From NCBI GenBank assembly GCA_946530565.1, contig CAMNAE010000005.1:1-19516 (forward strand): a stretch of 19,516 nt of DNA. Reading direction: 5' to 3'. This DNA comes from an uncultured Oscillibacter sp. GTDB taxonomy: Bacteria; Bacillota; Clostridia; Oscillospirales; Oscillospiraceae. This document shows, piece by piece, positions 14,167 to 19,516 of the stretch. The notes under the pieces were generated by a model. The model did no database searches and was not told the DNA's origin. It was given only the letters and a program-made list of their open reading frames with translations. The first letter of the stretch is position 1. Each line of letters begins with the position of its first letter. The position numbers were made by a program, and so were the translations under genes.

Positions 14167-17037
14167 ATGAGTCAGAAGAATCGCTCCGGCACCGCCCTTG
14201 CGGTGCAGTTCGTCGGCGACGAGCTGCGCATCGCCAAGGTGAAGCTGGGCAGCAATGCGGGGGTACTGGCCTCCGCCACGCTGCCGCTTCCGGAGGGCGG
14301 CGTGCGCGACGGCGAGATCATGGATCTGGAGTCCATGCAGTATACGCTCTCAAGCGCCGTGTCGCTGCCGGAGTTCCGCGGTGTGCGTCAGGTCATCTTT
14401 TCGATCATGAGCATGCAGGTGCTCGCCTCCGAGGCGACGCTCCCGCACGTACGCTCTGAAAAGGCGCTCGATCGGATGCTCCGGGCAAATCTCGACGAGT
14501 ATTTCCCCGTGTCTGTCTCCGACCACGCGATCACCTGGCTCCGTGCCGCGACCGCGGGCGAGACGGGACTGCAGCAGGACCGCGTGCTCCTGTGGGCGAT
14601 CCCGCGCGAGATGCTGAACGGCTATTACCTGCTTGCGAACCGCTGCGGTCTGAGCGTCAAGGCGATCGACTACGCCGGTGCCGACCTTGCGGCCGCGGCC
14701 GGCGCGGTCTATGCGGAGACCGAGCAGAAAAAGGGCAGAAAGAAAGCGCGCAGGCACAAAAAGACGGGCAATTTCGTTTCGGACGAGATGGCGCTCGAGG
14801 GCGCCGACGCGCGTGATGCGGGCGGCAGCGCCGAGATCCACATCTGCGCCGAGACCGACGACATGCTCATCACCTTCGTGCGCGAGGGCACGGTGCGCCT
14901 GCAGCGCATCGTGCGCCGCTCGGGCCTCTCCGAAGACCTCGCCGAGTGCGCGATGATGCTCGAATACTACGCATCCCGCAACGTGAATGACCAGGTGGGC
15001 AGGGCGGTGCTCGCGGGCGGCTGCGCCCGCGAAGAAGGCCTTGCCGACGCGCTCTCCGACGTGCTCGGCTGCCGGGTCGAAAGCCCGGTCGTATATCCGG
15101 GCCCGGAGTGGATCGCGCATCTGGGCGCGTGCACGAATCGCATCGACTTCGGCGATGCGAGCATGAACCACCCCGGCGGCTTCGCCGGCGTCACGAAGGT
15201 ATGGCAGTACGGCCTGATCGCCGCGGCGGGCGCGCTGCTTTTGGCCTCGATCCTCTTCACGCTCACCTCGCGGCTCAACTGGTCGAGCGAGATCGCGGGC
15301 CTTGAATCGCAGGAGAGCATGCTGCAGCTGCAGGCTGCCCGCGCCCGCGGCTACTTAAATGACTACAACGACTACAACGCCGCTTACAGCGCCTATTCCT
15401 CCGACTGGGACGGGATCTATGGTTCTCTGCAGACCTATAACGACAACCTCGTGAAGATCCTCGAAGAGCTTGAGACGACGCTGCCGGCCTCGGCGCGGAT
15501 CGAGGCGATGAGCACGACCGAGCTCGCGATGGCCTCGCACATCAGCATCGACAACAAATCCGACGCCGCGTGGCTGCTGATGGCACTGCGCGAGCTGAAA
15601 TACGCGAACCTCGAGAGCATCTCGACGGTCACGATGAACCCGGACAGCGTCCTCACGCCCGATCAGGCGCTCAACGCGCTCTATGAGGCACAGGGCCTTG
15701 AGAGCCCGATCCCGACGCAGGAGGAGGAAGAGGCGGCAGCCGAGGAGACGCCCGCGCCCGCGACGAACACAGCCGTCGCGGCTGAGGCCTACGCCGCGCT
15801 GCACGGCGGCGAGGCGCCGCCGACCAAGGGCAGCGCGCTCACCGACATGCAGGCCTACTATACCCAGAACAGCATGGGCTATGTCTCGCCGAGCTATGTG
15901 GCCGGACTGCTCTCGGGCAAGAACACCTTCTCGGTGCCCTCGGTCGAGGGCGGGCAGCTGACCGGCGGCTCCGTCGGAGAGATGCTGCTCGCGGGGGGCC
16001 TGAGCGGCCTTACGTATGAGGAGCTCGCCGCGCTCGTGAGCGCTTACGGCGACTATCACGCGCCTTATGACCTCGATACGCTTTTGCAGAACGCGACCTT
16101 TGAGCAGCGTCAGAACGCGCTCGTCGGCATGCTCTGGCCCGGCGGCCCGATCTACTACGGCGAGACCGCGAGCGAAAACGCCTGGTACGATTCGCTCCAG
16201 GTCATCAACGGCTTTCAGCTCATGCTGCTGCTCAGAAACGACATGTACGCCGAGGTCGAAGGCGCGAGCGTCGTCTTCAGCATGATCGGCGAAGACGTCT
16301 ATCAGAACGCGGACCTGCTCGCAGCCGTTTACGGCGGCGACGCGACGAGCGTCGTTGCCTCGATGGCAGATCTCGCGGCGCTGCTGGCCCGCGACGACGC
16401 GACCCTGCGCGCGACCGAGCGCCTGATCCGCCAGGACGCGACGCTTGCGAACAAGTACGCAAGCTACCTCGCGGTCTTGATGTACCAGCTGCAGAATGTC
16501 GATCCGTCGATCGCTGTCGACTACGACGCGCTGCTCGAAGACGCCTTGAACCGCACCAGTCCCACGACCGGGAAGCCTGTTCTGGACGAGGCGGCCGCCT
16601 CGCTCGTCGCCAAGGCCCGCGCGCGTCTGGCCGAGATCACGCCGGGCGAGGACTCCGCGGAGGATCTCGACACCGCGACCGTGCGGCAGATCATGGCGAT
16701 GGCTACGACGCCGACCTCGGGCACCGAGAATACCGGCGAGCCGATCTCCTCTGACCTCGCCGACCTCAACGACCTGATCACGATGATCGAGGGCAGCACG
16801 AATACCGGCGGCAGCGACATCCCCTCGCTCGAGGAGATCCTCGCGCGGCTCACGGCCGGCAGCGGCTCCGGCTCCGGTTCCGGCTCCGGCTCCGGCGAGA
16901 CGCCGCCGCCCGCCGTGCCCGATCGCTATCACTTCACCGTGACGCTGAGCTACAAGCCGGCGCTCATGAACGAGGAGCTTGCGCGCAAGGGCATCAGTGA
17001 CGCGCACAAGGTGCCGGAACTGGAGGTGGACGCATGA
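14167..17037 (+). CDS. PilM-PilN fusion with large inserted extracytoplasmic region
   Basis: This 956-residue alignment-complex protein has several parts. Residues 1-335 resemble PilM (LDRMLRANLDEYFPV, LAECAMMLEYYASRN, VLAGGCAREEGL), with a basic insert (KKGRKKARRHKK, about 188-199) and no DIGT-type phosphate loop. A single membrane segment (348-368) is followed by a short coiled-coil-like part and a PilN-like domain (about 424-491: ILEELETTLPASARIEAMST to ESISTVTMN). Residues 492-920 match nothing I recognise. They are bounded by an acidic/Pro-Ala linker (519-537) and a Gly-Ser run (898-910). The final YHFTVTLSYKP (from 921) looks like the last PilN strand, so the PilN fold appears split by the insert. 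PilM normally binds the PilN N-terminus; here they are covalently joined. AAGGAG at 14152-14157 supports the start, and the stop overlaps pilO by 4 nt. Confidence 0.85.
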   Translation: MSQKNRSGTALAVQFVGDELRIAKVKLGSNAGVLASATLPLPEGGVRDGEIMDLESMQYTLSSAVSLPEFRGVRQVIFSIMSMQVLASEATLPHVRSEKALDRMLRANLDEYFPVSVSDHAITWLRAATAGETGLQQDRVLLWAIPREMLNGYYLLANRCGLSVKAIDYAGADLAAAAGAVYAETEQKKGRKKARRHKKTGNFVSDEMALEGADARDAGGSAEIHICAETDDMLITFVREGTVRLQRIVRRSGLSEDLAECAMMLEYYASRNVNDQVGRAVLAGGCAREEGLADALSDVLGCRVESPVVYPGPEWIAHLGACTNRIDFGDASMNHPGGFAGVTKVWQYGLIAAAGALLLASILFTLTSRLNWSSEIAGLESQESMLQLQAARARGYLNDYNDYNAAYSAYSSDWDGIYGSLQTYNDNLVKILEELETTLPASARIEAMSTTELAMASHISIDNKSDAAWLLMALRELKYANLESISTVTMNPDSVLTPDQALNALYEAQGLESPIPTQEEEEAAAEETPAPATNTAVAAEAYAALHGGEAPPTKGSALTDMQAYYTQNSMGYVSPSYVAGLLSGKNTFSVPSVEGGQLTGGSVGEMLLAGGLSGLTYEELAALVSAYGDYHAPYDLDTLLQNATFEQRQNALVGMLWPGGPIYYGETASENAWYDSLQVINGFQLMLLLRNDMYAEVEGASVVFSMIGEDVYQNADLLAAVYGGDATSVVASMADLAALLARDDATLRATERLIRQDATLANKYASYLAVLMYQLQNVDPSIAVDYDALLEDALNRTSPTTGKPVLDEAAASLVAKARARLAEITPGEDSAEDLDTATVRQIMAMATTPTSGTENTGEPISSDLADLNDLITMIEGSTNTGGSDIPSLEEILARLTAGSGSGSGSGSGSGETPPPAVPDRYHFTVTLSYKPALMNEELARKGISDAHKVPELEVDA

Positions 17038-17732
17038 TCGGAGGATTTTTCCGGGCGCTCGGACGGAACTGGAAGGCGATTTTGGCTCTGCTCCTGCTGA
17101 TCGCGGCGATCTTCATCCATCTGAACTTCTACCGCCCGGCAAAAACGCAGTACGAGACCCGCAGAAACCAGCTCGCCCTCACGCTGACGGCCTACCAGAG
17201 CTCGCTTGCCGAGGGCATGCGCTACCAGGCCGTCGACGAGCAGATCCCCGCCGCGCTCGAACGGATCGAAAAGAGCCGCTCTGAGCTCTATTCCGCATTC
17301 CCGGCCGGGATGCTCGAAGAGGACCAGCTGCTCTTCCTTGAGTACCTGCAGTCCGAGATGGGTGAGGGGAGCCTGCTCGGCTACAACCAGGAGCTGCACG
17401 AGATCTTCATGCGGCGCTTTGGTCAGGACATCCAGTTCCAGTTCGGCATGACCCAGCCGCTGATGACCACGAGCGACGGCGCCGAGCTGCAGGGCAAGAT
17501 CCTCACGGTCTACTATCACACGACCTACGAGGGCTACAAGGCGATGGTGAGCGCGCTTTCGAACAACGAGCGCATCACGAGCATCCTCTATTCGACCTAC
17601 AGCTACAACGACGAGGACAATACGCTCGACGGCGTCCTCGTCCTGCGCCACTATCTGCTCCACGGCGGCTCCGACTATGAAAAGCCGCTCGTGGAGGTCC
17701 CGGAGACCGGGAAAGAGGATATCTTCAACTGA
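17034..17732 (+). CDS. pilO: PilO-like pilus alignment-complex protein
   Basis: This 232-residue protein has one N-terminal membrane segment (about 12-32, WKAILALLLLIAAIFIHLNF), a coiled-coil-prone stretch (about 36-90, rich in Gln, Glu and Arg) and a C-terminal alpha/beta domain, the arrangement of PilO. PilO pairs with PilN in the membrane to align the pilus motor with the platform. The call rests on topology and on its position directly after the PilM-PilN gene (ATGA overlap at 17034-17037) more than on motif identity. The length is near that of other PilO proteins. The first prepilin gene follows after 37 nt. Confidence 0.75.
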   Translation: MIGGFFRALGRNWKAILALLLLIAAIFIHLNFYRPAKTQYETRRNQLALTLTAYQSSLAEGMRYQAVDEQIPAALERIEKSRSELYSAFPAGMLEEDQLLFLEYLQSEMGEGSLLGYNQELHEIFMRRFGQDIQFQFGMTQPLMTTSDGAELQGKILTVYYHTTYEGYKAMVSALSNNERITSILYSTYSYNDEDNTLDGVLVLRHYLLHGGSDYEKPLVEVPETGKEDIFN

Positions 17733-17769
17733 GCTGACTCAGACGCCCGCTTGAAAGGAGGCCCGCAGC

Positions 17770-18201
17770 GTGAAACTGAAATACGGAAAGCCCGATGCGG
17801 GCTTCTCGCTGATCGAGATCGTCGTGAGCATCGCCGTGCTCGCGATCGCCATGACCGCGATCTATCAGGGTCTCACCGACGCGATCACGAAAAACTATGA
17901 GGCCCGCGACCTGCAGAAGGCCACCTTCGAAGCCGCAAGCGTCCTGGAGACCCTGCAGGCGGAGGGGATCGCGTATCAGGAAAAAGAGAAAGTTAAAGAT
18001 GATGTCTCTGCGCGGCTCAAAGAGGGGCAGTATTACGTTGAGGTGGAGTATGCCCTCGACAGTGAGGGAAACATCACCAGCGGGTATGACATTGTAATCG
18101 AGCACTGGAGCAAAGATAAGACGAAGGAGAATGCGCGCCGTCAGTTCAGACTGGTCACCTATGTGCCGGCGGTCCCGGCAGGCGGGGGTGGCGCGCCATG
18201 A
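17770..18201 (+). CDS. Type IV prepilin-like protein (minor pilin, PilV/GspI-like)
   Basis: This 143-residue protein has a class III signal. The leader ends at Gly11, the mature protein begins FSLIEIVVSIAVLAIAMTAI, and Glu16 occupies position +5, required for pilin assembly. A single N-terminal hydrophobic helix precedes a small C-terminal domain of about 110 residues with no Cys pair. The start is GTG 17770, with AAAGGAGG at 17754-17761. The short head and the position ahead of other prepilin genes favour a minor (priming) pilin over the major pilin, but this is inference. It overlaps the next gene by 4 nt (ATGA at 18198-18201). Confidence 0.85.
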   Translation: MKLKYGKPDAGFSLIEIVVSIAVLAIAMTAIYQGLTDAITKNYEARDLQKATFEAASVLETLQAEGIAYQEKEKVKDDVSARLKEGQYYVEVEYALDSEGNITSGYDIVIEHWSKDKTKENARRQFRLVTYVPAVPAGGGGAP

Positions 18202-18887
18202 TGCGAAAACGAGATGAAGGATATGTCCTCGCCTATGTGCTGATCGTCATCATGATCCTCACGATCGTGATCGGCAATATCTATGCTTCGGTGACCAACA
18301 ATTACACAGCGGCGATCCGCTCGGCCAGAGAGCTGGAGTGCCGGGCGACACTCGAGGGCGAGGTCACAAGAGTCACGGAAGAATTCCGAGGGGAACTGAC
18401 TTCCATCGCAGGGCAATGCGAGCCGCCGGATCCTGAAGCTCAAGTGGCGGCAAGTGCCATTCAGACCTCTGTCAAAAATTGCCTGAAAGAACTCAGCTTG
18501 TTCAAATATACGCCTGCGACAAAAGACGGATGGACGATCACGCAGGGGATCGAAGGGGTGGACGATTCCGTAAATGACCCGGCCGCGCGTGTTGTGGCCT
18601 ATCTGACGATGGTCAGTGATGAAGGAAAAGCTCCATTTCCGGAGACACCGAGTCTGGAGGGTGCAACTACCGGTCAGACCATCCCGTTCTCCAATGTCTA
18701 TGAGATCCCGATCACCCTCACAGTAGCCCCGGAAGACGCTGAGAGCCTTGCGGGTGAGAGAGCTGTTTTTACCCTCCGTGTTACGCTGATGGGGATCCTG
18801 CAGATCAGATCGAGCGACGGTAAGCATATCTGCACTTGCACCTGCACCGATTGTGAGCTGATTCGATACGAGATCGAAAATCTCTGA
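18198..18887 (+). CDS. PilX/GspK-like prepilin-type protein lacking Glu+5
   Basis: This 229-residue protein has an N-terminal MMRKRDEG followed by YVLAYVLIVIMILTIVIGNI, the layout of a prepilin leader plus helix. Cleavage after Gly8 would place Tyr, not Glu, at +5. GspK and some PilX-type minor pilins sit at the pilus tip and lack the usual Glu5, so a tip or priming role is plausible. The C-terminus carries four cysteines in eight residues (CTCTCTDC), followed by about 11 residues. The first 60 or so codons match the GC-rich neighbours, while the rest is visibly less GC-rich. It is coupled to the preceding prepilin gene; a 139-nt gap follows, with no convincing gene in it. Confidence 0.7.
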   Translation: MMRKRDEGYVLAYVLIVIMILTIVIGNIYASVTNNYTAAIRSARELECRATLEGEVTRVTEEFRGELTSIAGQCEPPDPEAQVAASAIQTSVKNCLKELSLFKYTPATKDGWTITQGIEGVDDSVNDPAARVVAYLTMVSDEGKAPFPETPSLEGATTGQTIPFSNVYEIPITLTVAPEDAESLAGERAVFTLRVTLMGILQIRSSDGKHICTCTCTDCELIRYEIENL

Positions 18888-19026
18888 GTGAGCCTGACGG
18901 CGTCAAATGCCGGAACAACCTGAACATCATTTATGAAGCGGATCATAAACAGAACGCGAAGCTCCTTTCCCCAGGGGGGAGGGACGCTGTTGTCTTGAAA
19001 TGCTCTATGAAAGGAGGTCACGCGAT

Positions 19027-19516
19027 ATGAAACGCTCCGCGGGTTTTACCCTCATTGAAATGCTCATCACGATCGCGGTGGCCTCTACGATCACGCTGGC
19101 CGCCAGCGGGGCGCTGCTGCATGTGTTCCAGACGCAGCGGATTGGCTTTGAGGAGAGCAAGCACCAAGCTCAGTTCCGCATGACCGGAAATTTTATCGAA
19201 CGCGCTCTGGAAGACGAAACGCTGGATGCGATCGTGTATGCCGGTGAGAACAAATCGGAAGAAGACAGTGCCAACACACTGGAAACCGATGAAAACGCAG
19301 CCTGGGCGCTTCTTTCGAACGGCAATGTTCTTCTTGCATATCATTCCGGAGTGATCTCGGCAGGCGGAGCCCTTTCGAAAGATTACAACAGTGATGATAC
19401 GTTTGTAATGGGGACGAATATACTTGACACTGACCGGCATTTGCTTGATCCGGCAAGCCCGGATGAAATGACCGGTGTAGATATCAGCAAAGACCTTAAA
19501 AATGTCAAGCTATACG
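19027..19516 (+). CDS. Type IV prepilin-like protein (PilW/GspJ-like), cut by window end
   Basis: The frame opens at ATG 19027, preceded by AAAGGAGG at 19010-19017 with 9-nt spacing, and stays open to the last base, giving at least 163 residues. The N-terminus MKRSAGFTLIEMLITIAVAS is a classic prepilin: short leader, Gly6/Phe7 cleavage site and Glu11 at +5. The large head domain visible so far (over 130 residues after the helix) fits PilW/GspJ-type minor pilins better than a compact major pilin, but the C-terminus is missing. It is the third prepilin-like gene in a row, so a major pilin gene may lie beyond the window. Confidence 0.85.
   Translation, partial: MKRSAGFTLIEMLITIAVASTITLAASGALLHVFQTQRIGFEESKHQAQFRMTGNFIERALEDETLDAIVYAGENKSEEDSANTLETDENAAWALLSNGNVLLAYHSGVISAGGALSKDYNSDDTFVMGTNILDTDRHLLDPASPDEMTGVDISKDLKNVKLY

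Noticed and set aside
15355..17007. Long minus-strand open frame opposite the PilM-PilN gene
   Set aside because: It is Arg/Val/Gly-rich and motif-free, a shadow of GC-rich codons on the + strand.
18931..18996. Small 21-residue ORF between two prepilin-like genes
   Set aside because: No good ribosome-binding site and no recognisable features; equally likely by chance.

Overview
The window reads as a high-GC, Gram-positive Clostridia chromosome, probably an Oscillospiraceae-type gut anaerobe. The support is inference from several signs together: phoH-ybeY linkage, a RecD2-type helicase, comF, an MreB/Mbl actin, an ECF vitamin transporter behind a tetrahydrofolate riboswitch, an S-layer-homology (SLH) surface protein, and a type IV pilus operon with no outer-membrane secretin genes. 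No tRNA, rRNA, CRISPR array, transposase or phage gene was seen.

Layout: (1) 1-3991 holds housekeeping genes, all on +: the end of phoH, ybeY overlapping it by 4 nt, recD2, then comF. A heptamer-armed repeat lies between ybeY and recD2. (2) 4009-5230 is a stand-alone MreB/Mbl gene. It has a near-consensus promoter, a second and opposite copy of the same repeat in its leader, and a strong hairpin after its stop. (3) 5231-5460 is a gene-free chain of hairpins. It is followed at 5471-5578 by a well-supported THF riboswitch with a ribosome-binding-site-sequestering hairpin, and then the folate transporter subunit folT and its terminator. (4) 6388-9290 is a self-contained unit for an SLH surface protein: a good promoter, a structured leader, a signal peptide, three SLH repeats, a Gly11/Thr linker, a roughly 650-residue unrecognised domain, and a perfect 16-bp terminator hairpin. 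(5) 9418 to the end is a tightly packed type IV pilus operon: pilB, pilT, pilC, a short prepilin peptidase, a PilM-PilN fusion, pilO and three prepilin-like genes, the last cut by the window edge.

In the pilus operon, PilB (extension) and PilT (retraction) are the motor ATPases and PilC is the platform. The peptidase processes the prepilins, and PilM/N/O form the alignment complex. The most unusual gene is the 956-residue PilM-PilN fusion. The PilN fold appears to be split just before its last strand by about 430 residues of unrecognised, presumably extracytoplasmic sequence tethered by an acidic/Pro-Ala linker and a Gly-Ser linker. Its PilM half lacks the usual nucleotide-binding loops, and the peptidase lacks the usual Cys-rich methyltransferase region. 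Together these suggest a divergent Gram-positive pilus machine, next to a probable S-layer-type protein through which the pilus may have to pass.
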